From assembly GCF_041146395.1 (NCBI RefSeq), contig NC_091010.1, positions 49,558,001-49,622,000 on the forward strand: a stretch of 64,000 nucleotides of DNA. Direction: 5' to 3'. This document shows, in pieces, positions 11,971 through 24,607 of the stretch (position 1 is the stretch's first letter; every line of letters starts with the position of its first letter). The position numbers were made by a program, and so were the translations under genes. The notes below the pieces were generated by a model, which saw nothing but the letters and a program-made list of their open reading frames with translations, had not been told where the DNA came from and did not search any database. The stretch is from Eulemur rufifrons. Its lineage: Eukaryota > Chordata > Mammalia > Primates > Lemuridae.

Positions 11971-13460
11971 CTGGTCAGGGTGATTCTAGGCTATGATGCA
12001 GTAACAGTCAAACAACAAGGGCTCCAGGGTCTAACTCACAGAAGTTTATTTCCCATTCATTAAAGATCACGAGGCTACCCAGGGTGGCACTGTTTCCAAT
12101 GATGACTCAGGGATCCAGTCTGCTTCTATCTTGTGGGTTCTGTCAACTCAAGTCCAGGTAAAGAAAGTGTGGAGAACATGTGTCACTTCCTCTCACTGCC
12201 CCTTGGCCAGAACTAGTCACATGCTCCAAGCTAACTACAAGGGAAGCTGGGAAATGTAGCCAGAGGGAGAGGCATGAGATATTTATGTGATATTTGGTGA
12301 GCACCACATTCTCTGTCATAGTCACAGAACTAGGAATGGCCTGATTCCCACAATCCAGTCCTTTTATCCACAGCTTACTTGAAGTGGGACTCACCTTGTG
12401 GATGTGCTAACACCTCAGTGTGCCCTGTGTTCTGAATGTCTTCCTGTTAATGCAGACTTGGCAAGAGAACTGAAAACAGATTTTCAGTCTTAGATCAACA
12501 ACCCCATTTAGAAGCTATAAGCAGGCAGTTTGACATAAGCTGAGGATATTTCAAGCAACTCCAAACTACGTATCACCATATGGCAATTATTTGTAAAATC
12601 TGTAAATATGTGCAAAAATACCTGCATAGTACACATCAACTCAGACATATACACCTCTCTTCCATGATCTGTGAAGTCACAGAGCAGATGTCATAAGGTT
12701 AAAGTGCAACAAACAGCCTGGCGGCAGAGCACAGGAGAGCTGATGTAGAGGGATGAAGTCAATGACTCTCTGCACACCTGCCTGCCATGCACCCAACCTC
12801 CTCCCAAGAAAGCAGGATTTTACCATTAGGAGCCATGTTCAACAGCATGTGACTTATCACCCTGGCTATACCTGATGAGAGGAGGGGAAGATGCTCATCT
12901 CAATGGCAGCTAATTTCTAGGTAGGCAGGTGTCGTAGGAGGTGTATGATAAGAGATCACTGGAGATTAACCAAGTCAACCAGAAAATAGAACTAGAAATT
13001 TTTGGAAAGTTTGTTAACTGGCACTGGGAGCAAGAGATGAAAGGCACAAAGGGAGAAAAGATAGCATATCATTAAAATGATGGAAATACGGAGTTAGCAA
13101 AAGCCTGAGGGTTGCTTTTCATAGGATAGCTGGTTTGGTAGTGCCACACCTCACAGGAGAATACCGCTATGTAGAATATCACTAGGTTGATAATAATGGC
13201 CAAGTATCAGAAAACAACAACTTCTGTCCACTAAGACAGCAATGAGACATCTTGGTCCCCACAGCTGTGCTGATCAGACTTATTTAAGTCCCAATAAATC
13301 CAGCCACGTGGCTGTTCCTGAAATTCAGTATGTGGCTCAGATTTCCAATTTCTGTCTTCCTTAATTCTGTAAAGTTGCTCACAATAACCCCTCATTGCTT
13401 CTGGGGGCCCGAGTGAATCTCTGCCCTTTGCAACCAAAAGACCCTATCAGACCATTAAAA
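11971..13460. other. Intergenic sequence; possible old repeat at 12000-12340
   Basis: The part around 12000-12340 ('gaagtttatttcccattc', 'gaagctgggaaatgtagcc') resembles a dispersed mammalian repeat I cannot name. From 12340 to 13460 I see no repeat, exon or RNA gene. Confidence 0.4.
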
Positions 13461-13469
13461 GAAATGAAG

Positions 13470-13798
13470 TTCTGACACAAGCAACAACATGGATGAACCC
13501 TGAAGAAGCTATAGTAAGTGAAGTAAGCCAGACACAAAAGGACAAATATTGTACGATTCCATTTATATAAGAAACCTAGAATAGTCAAATTCATAGAGAC
13601 ATTAAATAGAACAGAGGTTGCCAGGGATGGCAGAATGAGGAGTTACTGCTTAATGAGTACAGAGTTTCTGTTTGAGATTAGGAAAAAGGTTTAGAAATAG
13701 ATAGTCATGATGGCCATACAACATTGTGAATGTAATTAATGCCACTGAATTGTACATTTAAAATGGTTAAAATAGTAAACTTCATTATGTATATTTTA

Positions 13799-13800
<2 letters not shown>
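13470..13800 (+). repeat. Old L1 3' end, sense
   Basis: 'catggatgaaccctgaag', 'agtgaagtaagccagacac', 'gattccatttatataag' and 'gccactgaattgtacattt' are the usual order at old L1 3' ends. A (CA)n run follows directly. Confidence 0.75.

Positions 13801-13830
<30 letters not shown>
13801..13830. repeat. (CA)15 microsatellite
   Basis: Fifteen uninterrupted units at the end of an L1 3' fragment. Confidence 0.95.
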
Positions 13831-13833
<3 letters not shown>

Positions 13834-13849
13834 GACCCAATCAGGGATA

Positions 13850-14060
13850 AAGTATGGTGGAAAGAACACCAGCTTGGAGTTGGAGAAACTTGGTTCAAGA
13901 CCCAGCTCTGCCATTTTCTAGCTGTGTCACTTTGGGCAAGTTCCCTAACCTCTCAGAGTCTCGGTTTATTTATTTGGAAAATGGGGACAATGAAACCCTT
14001 CCTAAGTTCGTTGTGAAGACCAAAGAAGACAAAATATATCAAATCATTATACAAATTATC
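13850..14060 (+). repeat. MIR SINE
   Basis: Almost full-length sense MIR: 'cttggttcaagacccagc', 'gctgtgtcactttgggcaa', 'ggaaaatggggacaatg'. Confidence 0.8.
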
Positions 14061-14064
14061 TTTT

Positions 14065-15085
14065 GAAAATTAGTCTAGTGACTCTTGCTTTGTCTGTTGG
14101 GAGAGGAGACAGTAGGAGACCTGAATTCTTATTTTAGGAGAGTGTGCGGCATATCCTTAGGCTGTGTGCTCAGGGCACACTGATGTAACTGTGTGAGGCT
14201 CACCAAGTCGAATTTAGAGACCAGACTTCCCCGGACGCCCCTCTCTGCCATTCCCTTTCCAGCTCTTTCTGGCCCCCAGTGCTCTGGTGCTCCTCTCTCT
14301 TCCTCTATTTTCTATGGAGACCATGGAAAATAAACCCTTAGGAGGGATTATTTTCTTATTCAAACTAGAGTTCCTTTTTCCCCCTTTAGAGTGTCTGCAT
14401 TTAGGCCTTATCTCTTTCCAGGGAGGGAAAAGCTTGGTCCATACAAGTCTGCTGAGTTGAACTGAAGGATTTTTTTTTTTTTTAGGCATTAGCAACATGT
14501 AAGTACAGGAAATGCTAGGGGTAAAGGGGCACCCCAGGTCCTCTGTATCTTACCCCAGCCAGGCAGTTAATAATCCTGAACTATTGGCTGACTGGGATCC
14601 TTTCTCTGGGAAATAACAACAGGCAGGATTGAGCCAAATGATTTCTCAGATTTGTTTCCATTCTTCCATTCTGTGAAGTTTAAAAAGCAGGCATCTACAC
14701 CGGGAAGGCCAGGGAGCTGTCCGTGGTCCTGAAGTGTAACTGATCAGGTACGTCTCCCCATTTCTCCCTCTCCTAGGGTCCAGGAAACTCTGGTTCAGCC
14801 TAGTGTCAAACTCAGAAGTAGGTGAATGAAGAGAAAATTCTGGGAAAGGGAAAAGAGGAGAAAGGGAGGGAGGGTGAGAGGGTGAGAAATACAGATAGGC
14901 TTAAGCACTGAAATAATGCTAAAGCCAAAATATAGAAACCCAAAATCCCCTAAGCAAAAATACGGAAGGGGGAAAAAGGGCTGTACATCAAATAATGCAA
15001 TGAAAAATTTTGCAAACACAAATTTGTAAGCAAAACTACAACCCACAGACAAGTGTTACCATCAACTGAGCCATCCAAAGAATTC
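14065..15085. other. Single-copy intergenic stretch with an RE1-like site
   Basis: No repeat family is obvious apart from short homopolymers. It holds the RE1-like motif at 14713-14733. No exon is apparent. Confidence 0.45.
14713..14733 (-). promoter_or_regulatory. Candidate RE1/NRSE silencer site
   Basis: On the minus strand the 21-nt site reads TTCAGGACC, then ACGGACAGCTCC. Against the classical NRSE, as I remember it, 19 of 21 positions agree, with mismatches at positions 6 and 18. REST/NRSF binds such sites and represses neuronal genes in non-neuronal cells. It lies 8.8 kb upstream of the INA start codon. INA is a neuron-specific gene, so the pairing is plausible, but occupancy is inference. 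Confidence 0.45.
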
Positions 15086-15089
15086 ATAA

Positions 15090-15243
15090 TTTTTTGTTTT
15101 TAGAGACCAGGTCTCTCTCACTCTGTCACCCAGGCTGGAGTACAGTGGCATGACCGTAACCTCCAACTCCTAGGCTCAAGTGATCCTCCCACCTTGGGCT
15201 CCCAAAGCACCAGGATTACAGGCATGAGCCACTGCGCCCCACC
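15090..15243 (-). repeat. Alu monomer, antisense
   Basis: 'tctgtcacccaggctggag' to 'gcatgagccactgcgcccc', a single diverged arm. Confidence 0.75.
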
Positions 15244-15244
15244 T

Positions 15245-15820
15245 GTTTTTACCTTCTATGTAGATGGAAACAGTTTGATTTTTATGAACAAAGGACAAAT
15301 AGGAGTATGACAGTCTGATGTCATTTTCTTTCATGGGTTTTGTTGTTGTTGTTAAAAACATTCCCCCTTCTCCAGAAAGTTTGGGCCATGATTCTCCCCC
15401 ACTTTCCTTAATGATATGCTCATGCAAGCTTCTTTTCATGGAGACTAAAGAGATTCAGCTAAAAAAAAAAAATAACTAGTCTAAAATCAGATACAGAAAA
15501 AGGGTGGGCTTCCCTCTGAGTACTTAGTACATATGCTCTGCAGTCAAATACAATCTGCTTTGTGGTGGTCCTTAAGTTAGGACCTCAAGTTAGCCATACT
15601 TCTTCAACTGATTGTAGGCTTCTGGGGAGTAGTGACTACGTCTCCCACACAGACACAAAAAGCAGCAAGATGCATCTGAACACACAGCAGGTGTTCAATA
15701 TATTAATAAGCTGGTTGGTTGATTGATTAAGGCAAAACAAAGGTGGAGGCTGGATTTCACTCAAGCAATGTATTTATTTCTTCCTTCCTTCTTTCTTTCT
15801 TTATTTTCTTTTTTTTTTTT
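15245..15820. other. Intergenic sequence, no gene seen
   Basis: Contains a short run of A near 15460 and a pyrimidine-rich tract at 15778-15822. No exon or repeat family is recognised. Confidence 0.4.
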
Positions 15821-15833
15821 TTAAATCAGTGCT

Positions 15834-16195
<362 letters not shown>

Positions 16196-16204
16196 TCAGT
16201 GTTA

Positions 16205-16440
16205 TTTTTAATGGAGAAAAACTAAAAACAACATAAAAGTCCAACGTCAGGAGATTAAACAAATTATGGCACATTCATTTAAGTAAACTACACTGAACTA
16301 TAAAAAGAAGTAAATAGATCTATCTAAGTAATGTGGAGAAATGTGTATGATTTTGAAATGAAAAAAGAAAGTTGCAGCATAGTACATAATACATGATTCT
16401 ATATTTATGTGAAAAATTAATCTGAGAAAGGGGGCACATT
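16205..16440 (+). repeat. Old L1-like fragment
   Basis: 'ataaaagtccaacgtcagg', 'caaattatggcacattc' and 'tatatttatgtgaaaaatt' resemble old L1 3' text. Tentative. Confidence 0.4.
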
Positions 16441-16769
16441 TTACCACTTCTAGCTATATTCATCTCTGTAATCCCAGAAGTTGGCACATAGCCAGCGTTC
16501 TGCAAATGTTTGTTAAATGACTATGGCAACACCAAGGAATCAGAGTAGCACTTAAAATACTCCCAACAGAGTCTGAATTCTGACCTTTTTCTGTTACTCC
16601 AAAACAAGCAGGATTTTCCCATTGTTGGGCAAGAAGAGTGGGGAGAGGACTTTAAAATTAGGCCAAGTTAGAAGACTGTGAGACTGAAAGTCACTGGTTG
16701 AATCCCCGATTTGGATGCTACTTTCTTTTTGCCTCCTTTATTTATCTACCTATCTATCTACATATTAAT

Positions 16770-18600
<1,831 letters not shown>

Positions 18601-18705
18601 TCACCTCACGTGTTTAATACTGATAGATGCTCAGGGAGATATATAGATGCAGAAGATGAACTGTGCTCAAGGAGCTTCCAGTTCTATCTATCTATTTATT
18701 TACTT

Positions 18706-18872
18706 ATTTTTAGAGACAGGGTCTTGCCATGTTGTCCAGGCTAGAGTGCAGTGGTTATTCACAAGCACAATCATGATACACTATAGCCTCGAACTCCTGT
18801 GCTCAAGCAATCCTCCCACCTGAGCCTCCAGAGAAGCTGGGGCTACAGGTAGGTGCCACCATGTTCCATTTA
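18706..18872 (-). repeat. Alu fragment, antisense
   Basis: 'gagacagggtcttgccatg' to 'ctacaggtaggtgccacc'; only part of the dimer remains. Confidence 0.75.
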
Positions 18873-19354
18873 GACAAGCACACAAATAATTACAGCAGAA
18901 GATTGTGCTAATTATGAGCAAAGGCTATGGGTAGGAGAGTTCAAGGGAGAGATGAATCACTTTCCATTGGAGATACAAGGGAAGGCTTCATGGGGGAAGC
19001 ATTTGAGCCTTAAGGATTTCAATAGTTGAAGGAGAGGCAGAGGAGGAAATTCCAGGAAGAGAGAATTGCATAAGCAGAGAAACAGGGATGGGACATAAAA
19101 GCTAAGATCAAGAACTGGGGTAGGGGGCAAGACGGGGGATAAGAAGTTTACTTTCAGATATACAGTATTTGAAGACCAGCAAGCATTCATGAAGAGATCT
19201 GTAACAGCAGCTAGATATGTGAGTTTGGAGTTGGAAATTGGAAATAGGAATTTGTGAATCCTCAGCATAGGTAGGCCTTTTGTTATATGCCCCACAACAA
19301 CTTGTACTCCCCTTCAGAGCACATGTCATGACTATAATTATCAATTAATTTGTA
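18873..19354. other. Intergenic sequence, no feature seen
   Basis: Purine-rich text ('gaaggagaggcagaggagg') with no recognised family or exon. It vaguely resembles an old DNA transposon or L2 end, but I cannot support that. Confidence 0.35.
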
Positions 19355-19652
19355 GGCTGGGCACAGTGGCTCTCGCCTATAATCCTAGCAAAATGGGAGG
19401 CCAAGGCAGGAGGACTGGTTGAGCTCAGGAGTTCAAGACCAGCCTGAGCAAGAGCGAGACCTCATCTCTACTAAAAATAGAAAAATTAGCCAGGCGTCAC
19501 AGCACACCCCTGCAGTCTCAGCTACTCGGGAGGCTGAGGCAGGAGGATTGCTTGAGCCCAGGAATTTGAGGTTGCAGTGAGCTATGATGATGCCACTGCA
19601 CCTTACCCAGGGCAACGGAGCAAAACTGCAAGGCTCTCAAAAAAAAAAAAAA
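19355..19652 (+). repeat. Alu element
   Basis: GGCTGGGCACAGTGGC start, both arms present, A tail to 19652. Flanks 'attaatttgta' and 'attaacttgta' form a near-perfect duplication. Confidence 0.85.
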
Positions 19653-19809
19653 TTAACTTGTAATTAGTTGTTTAATCTCTGTGTTTCCTGCCAGAATGCC
19701 AGTCTCATGGAGGCAGAGTCTGTATCTGCCTTATGTCTAGCACCTGCTTCAGGGCCTTGCATATAGTAAACATTGGGTAACTATTTGCTAAATGAATAAA
19801 TTATAGAAG

Positions 19810-20100
19810 TTGATACTTCTAATAGCCACCATTTGCCGAACATGCACTGTGATACTCGGTTTGTATACATAACCTCATTTAAACCTCACAGTAATTTCAT
19901 GAGAATTAGGTTACGCATTCTCAAACCTAGATCCAGTGGGTTTCAAGTAAGGCCTGGGAAATCTGAATTTAAGTTCCCAGGTCATTCTAATGATCAACCA
20001 GGTTTGCAGAACACTCAGGTGGGTGGTTTTATTCAAGCTTAACAGATGAAGAAACTAAGGCTCAGCAAATAACAGAAATGTGTTCAAGGTCATGTGGTTA
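19810..20100 (-). repeat. MIR SINE, antisense, with an unrelated insert
   Basis: 'acctcatttaaacctcaca' and later 'agatgaagaaactaaggc' are reversed MIR parts separated by about 120 nt of other sequence. Confidence 0.55.
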
Positions 20101-20212
20101 GGAAAAACCATGAGGCAAAACCAAATTTCTCAGGGAGAGAACTTTACCACAAGTCTCCCTACCTGTGAGAGATCCGATATCCATTTTATCTTATTTTCAA
20201 ATTTTATTTTAT

Positions 20213-20507
20213 TTATTTTTTGGAGACAGGGTCTAGCTTTGTTGCCTGGGCATCCTCATAGCTCACTGCAACCTCACACGCCTGGGCTCAAGCGATCCCC
20301 CTGCCTCAGCCTCAGAGTAGCTGGGACTACAGGAATGCACCACCATGACAGCTAATTTTTCTATTTTTCTTTCTTTTTTTTTTTTTTTTAGTAGAGATGG
20401 GGTCTCACTCTTGCTCAGGCTGGTCTTAAACTCCCGACTTTAAGCAATCCTCCCACCTCAGCCTCCCAGAGTGCTAGGATTATAGGCGTGAGCCACTGCA
20501 ACTGGCA
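20213..20507 (-). repeat. Alu element, antisense
   Basis: Both arms present in reverse ('tgcctcagcctcagagtag', 'cagagtgctaggattatag'). 'gagatccgatatc' near 20169 and 'gagatcgcatatc' near 20511 look like a diverged target duplication. Confidence 0.85.
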
Positions 20508-20509
20508 GG

Positions 20510-21355
20510 GAGATCGCATATCTATAAAAGAAAATAGATGGGGAAAGAGCAGAAGGCCAAGAACCAAGTCACTGAAACCAAGGAGAGGGGTCAGCACTGC
20601 CAAATGCCTCAGAGAGACTACAGAGGATGTGGTATGAGGGGGAAGTGGGGATGACTGACCAACGTGTCTGTAATGACCAAGTGCAACATTAGAGGAAGAT
20701 GAAGACACAGCCCCACACACCCAGGACACTCCCTCAGGAAACCTAGCCAGCTGGAAGGAGTTACGGATTGAGGCTCAGCCAAGAGCAATCCTTCGTAGGA
20801 CGGTGTTGTGCTAAAATTATTAAAGCCAAACATCTAGGCCTGTGGGGTGGGATGCCAAGAAAGGGAAGTGTAAGTCCCATGGGAGAATATCAGTTTGGAA
20901 TCTCAGGCACGCTATTAAGAAGATGCAAAATGTAGCCCGCTATAGAATTTCCAGGGCCACTGCCAACTTTGTTGGATTACATAGGCCTTTTGTCTCTCTT
21001 TCTTCTGCTCTATGTGTGTTTTGCCTTTGGGGTACTGCTTCTATTTGAGGATGGAAAGGGAAAGAAAGGTGGAACTCCAATCAGGACATTTTGCTGCTTT
21101 CAGTAGTCCTGAGTATCATGGTTGAAATATAGCCCAGAAGTAAGATATTCTAATTATCTGTGGTTGTTTCCACTTTGCCACACTCATGCAGGCCTCTGGT
21201 ACCACAAACGATCAAGGCTGGCTGTATTCTCTTTCCCAAGGGGTAGCCTGGATACCTGTGTAAGGATATGGTGGACAGTCTCCTGCAATTCCCTCACTAA
21301 ACCCAACTCGTATCCTGTTGCTGGTGGATGTGAAACAGTGTCCTTTTATTTGAAA
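20510..21355. other. Intergenic sequence, no feature seen
   Basis: Single-copy looking text, no exon or repeat family recognised. Confidence 0.4.
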
Positions 21356-21359
21356 GAGG

Positions 21360-21540
21360 AAGAGAATGACAATAATCACTTATACCTGTCTAGTTTACGA
21401 AGAACCTTCACATAAACCAGTTCAATCTTTGATGACTCTGGGGAGGTAGACATTGTTATCCCCACATGCTTAGTAAGTGGCAGAAGCTACAATTCAAACC
21501 CATTACCTCTGAGTCCAATGTTCTTCCAATTACAAACCAG
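21360..21540 (-). repeat. MIR fragment, antisense
   Basis: 'acattgttatccccacatg', 'cttagtaagtggcagaag' and 'aattcaaacccattacc' match the reversed MIR order. Confidence 0.6.
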
Positions 21541-21689
21541 CCTACTAATTTATTATTGGCCAAAACCCTCAGGAAGCCCATTTAGCCCTATTTTGGAAAT
21601 TAATGAGACTTCAAGAGTCTCACTGCACTAAGCAGAATTATGTTGTGAGGAAAGAATGTATGCTTGTCTTTGCTTGCTGGAGACCTTGT

Positions 21690-21830
21690 GCAGAGTGCCG
21701 CACCAGAGCCTCAGTGTCTTATCTGTAAGATGAGGGTGAGGGTCACCTTGAAGCATGGCTGGAAGGAGGTAAACCTATGCAAAAGTGCTGGCACAAAGAC
21801 TGACAGGTGGTAATTATTCATCAGCGTTAG
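21690..21830 (+). repeat. MIR fragment
   Basis: 'gcctcagtgtcttatctg' then 'gtgctggcacaaagactg', the 3' half of a sense MIR, diverged. Confidence 0.5.
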
Positions 21831-23255
21831 CACTCTTCCATTCTTCACCTCACCAGGTCTTTGTACCCAGAGACCTCAGAATTGAGTTCCTGTAGCTGAA
21901 GTCTTTGGTCTATGATGAGGAGGGGCAGGCTGTGGCAGGGGCTGACCATCTTCCATGACATCAAATACAAAGCCAAGAGATATGCTCCAAAGTCCCATAA
22001 GATCCCCTTTCCCCTCCCTTTGGTGGCCTGTCCCCGGTAATATCCCCCTTCCATAAGCTGAAATAAAACTTATCCTAGAACTACATCCTTGAAATTCCAG
22101 GATCAAAGAAAGCCCTCAGTCTGGAATTCTGGAATATAACTAAAAAGGTCTTCCTACTCCCTCTCCAAGCCATATCCACATCCTGAGTGATACTATAAGC
22201 TTCACGGTGAGTACATAACGCACACCCCACACTGACCCCTCCTGGCCTTCATCTTTTCAAATGCTATTCTTTGATCCCCCCAACTGTGTGGTAGAGGAGG
22301 CCCCCTTAGTCACCAGTGCTCTTCCCCACTCTCGGAGTTCAACTGGTTTGCAGGGCCCTCTTTAGTCTAAAGAGAGATCTCCATAGGAAGTGGCTCTCCA
22401 AAGCCGGATGAGGACCTGTGCTGCAGGATTTGCGCAGAGTGAAATCTCAAATGCCTACAGGGCCAGACAGGTAGAGCAAATGAATTAAGAAGGTAGATGT
22501 AATTCAGTGGAGAATGGCGGGGACCGTGGTGAAATCAAATGGCCAGGGCACCTCACCTCTGCTCACCGTGCCCATCCCAGCTCTTCACATAGTCAGAAGA
22601 AGCCAGAAATTCAGTTTCTTTTTGGGTGAAACCTCCCAGTTTTAAAAATGCTCATTTTGAAATGTTTTCAAACACAATCATCTTAAAAACAAAAGTCTGC
22701 AGCCCCCTTTTCACCAGCTTGGGGTCCTAGTCTGTGCCGCGCTTTACAGCTCTATTGTTGAGCCCCAGTCATTCCCAGCGCCTCCTTCCCAGGTCTGGCC
22801 CCTTTTCCTCTCTACCTCCGCTTCTTTTCACTTTCCGCAGCTTGGGCTCACTTTCTTTACCGATCTCGCCGCTCTTCTGAGGGTGCCGCAATCTTTCCGC
22901 GCATCTTACCGCCCCAGGCGCTCCCCGAGAGCTGCAGAGGAACAGCTGGAGAGGTGCTCTCTGACGCAGACTCACATTTCCCCCTGGGAACACCTGAGGG
23001 AGGGGACAAGGCCTCGCCCTGCGGGCCCCCACTCTAACTGGAAAAACAGGACCTCACCCTCGGGAACTCCAGGGTGAGGGAGGGCGCAGGGGGCACCTCC
23101 CCCGGAAAACCCACACCTCCCACTGGGTTAAAAAGGGAAGGGAGGACAGGGTCAAGGGACGCGACAGAGCAGTGCGGTTTCTGTATGGGAAACCTCAGTT
23201 GTTTAGGCACCCCTCTGCTCAAGTCACTTCCGAAGCAGTCGATTCTTGGGGAGAG
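21831..23255. other. INA upstream flank
   Basis: No repeat family stands out. GC content rises from about 22730 onward with many CpGs after 22860. Distal promoter or enhancer elements may lie here, but none is recognised with confidence. Confidence 0.4.
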
Positions 23256-23346
23256 ACGATGCGGACAGAGGGCGACTCCTACGCAGATAGCCCTGTCCCC
23301 GCGCCCCAGGTCGGTCGCGCGCGCAGCTGCGGTAGTCACTGCGCTT

Positions 23347-23470
23347 CCCCGCCCCCGCGCCTGGATGCCCCCCTTCCCTCTCCCCGCCAGACCCGGAGCA
23401 GGAGCTCCGCCCCCAATGCGCCGCCCCAGCCCCAGCGCCTTAAAACCCGGTGCACACCGCCCAGCCGCGC
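23347..23470 (+). promoter_or_regulatory. INA: INA core promoter
   Basis: Spaced upstream of the start codon are two GC boxes (CCCCGCCC at 23347-23354 and CTCCGCCCCC at 23405-23414), a CCAAT motif (23413-23417, overlapping the second GC box) and a TATA-like CTTAAAA (23439-23445). A TATA-like box there would place the start of transcription near 23470, giving a 5' UTR of about 70 nt. The motifs are seen; the start site is inferred from usual spacing. Confidence 0.6.
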
Positions 23471-23542
23471 CCTGTCTGCCGCACCTCTCCTTTCTTTTGT
23501 AGCTCCTGCCGCAGCCGCACGCCCGGTCCTGATCCCAGCACC

Positions 23543-24607
23543 ATGAGCTTCGGCTCGGAGCACTACCTGTGCTCCGCCTCCTCCTACCGCAAGGTGTTCG
23601 GGGATGGCTCTCGCCTGTCCGCGCGCCTTTCTGGGGCCGGCGGCTCGGGCAGCTTCCGCTCGCAGTCGCTGTCCCGCTGCAATGTGGCCTCCTCAGCCGC
23701 CTGCTCCTCGGCTTCGTCGCTTGGCCTGGGCCTGGCCTACCGCCGGTCCCCGGCGTCCGACGGACTGGACCTGAGCCAGGCGGCGGCGCGCACCAACGAG
23801 TACAAGATCATCCGCACCAACGAGAAGGAGCAGCTGCAGGGCCTCAACGACCGCTTCGCGGTGTTCATCGAGAAGGTGCATCAACTGGAGACGCAGAACC
23901 GAGCGCTCGAGGCCGAGCTGGCCGCGCTGCGGCAGCGCCACGCCGAGCCGTCGCGCGTCGGCGAGCTCTTCCAGCGCGAGCTGCGCGACCTGCGCGCGCA
24001 GCTGGAGGAGGCGAGCTCGGCGCGCGCGCAGGCCCTGCTGGAGCGCGACGGCCTGGCCGAGGAGGTGCAGCGGCTGCGGGCGCGCTGCGAGGAGGAGAGC
24101 CGCGGGCGCGAAGGCGCCGAGCGCGCCCTGAAGGCGCAGCAGCGCGACGTGGACGGCGCCACGTTGGCCCGCCTGGACCTGGAGAAGAAGGTGGAGTCGC
24201 TGCTGGACGAGCTGGCCTTCGTGCGCCAGGTGCACGACGAAGAGGTAGCCGAGCTGCTGGCCACGCTGCAGGCTTCGTCGCAGGCCGCGGCCGAGGTGGA
24301 CGTGGCTGTGGCTAAACCAGACCTGACTTCGGCGCTGAGGGAGATCCGCGCCCAGTATGAGTCCCTGGCCGCTAAGAACCTGCAGTCCGCGGAGGAGTGG
24401 TACAAGTCCAAGTTCGCCAACCTGAACGAGCAGGCGGCGCGCAGCACCGAGGCCATCCGGGCCAGCCGCGAGGAGATCCACGAGTACCGGCGCCAGCTGC
24501 AGGCACGCACCATCGAGATTGAGGGCCTGCGCGGGGCCAATGAGTCCTTGGAGAGGCAGATTTTGGAGCTGGAGGAGCGGCACAGCGCTGAGGTGGCTGG
24601 CTACCAG
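23543..24607 (+). CDS. INA: INA coding exon 1 (head and most of rod)
   Basis: Encodes residues 1-355 exactly, ending in AGYQ before the donor CAG|GTAAGG. It holds the head, coil 1A (from about residue 94), coil 1B and most of coil 2. The exon is strongly GC-rich with mostly G/C-ending codons, so long frames also run on the antisense strand; those are by-products. An in-frame GTG-led extension to 23450 lies at or before the predicted transcription start and is not a likely start. Confidence 0.97.

Noticed and set aside
23256..23275. RE1-like half site (GCGGACAGAGGGC) in the INA promoter
   Set aside because: Only the right half matches; no CAGCACC half lies at the needed spacing.
23450..23542. 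N-terminal extension of INA in the same frame
   Set aside because: It would begin at a GTG near or upstream of the predicted transcription start. The ATG at 23543 has a good context and gives the known [10 protein letters not shown] start.
23693..24583. Long antisense reading frames (296 and 219 codons) across INA exon 1
   Set aside because: They arise from the GC-ending codon bias of the real sense exon; Leu/Gln- and Ser/Arg-rich products with no domain are typical mirror frames.
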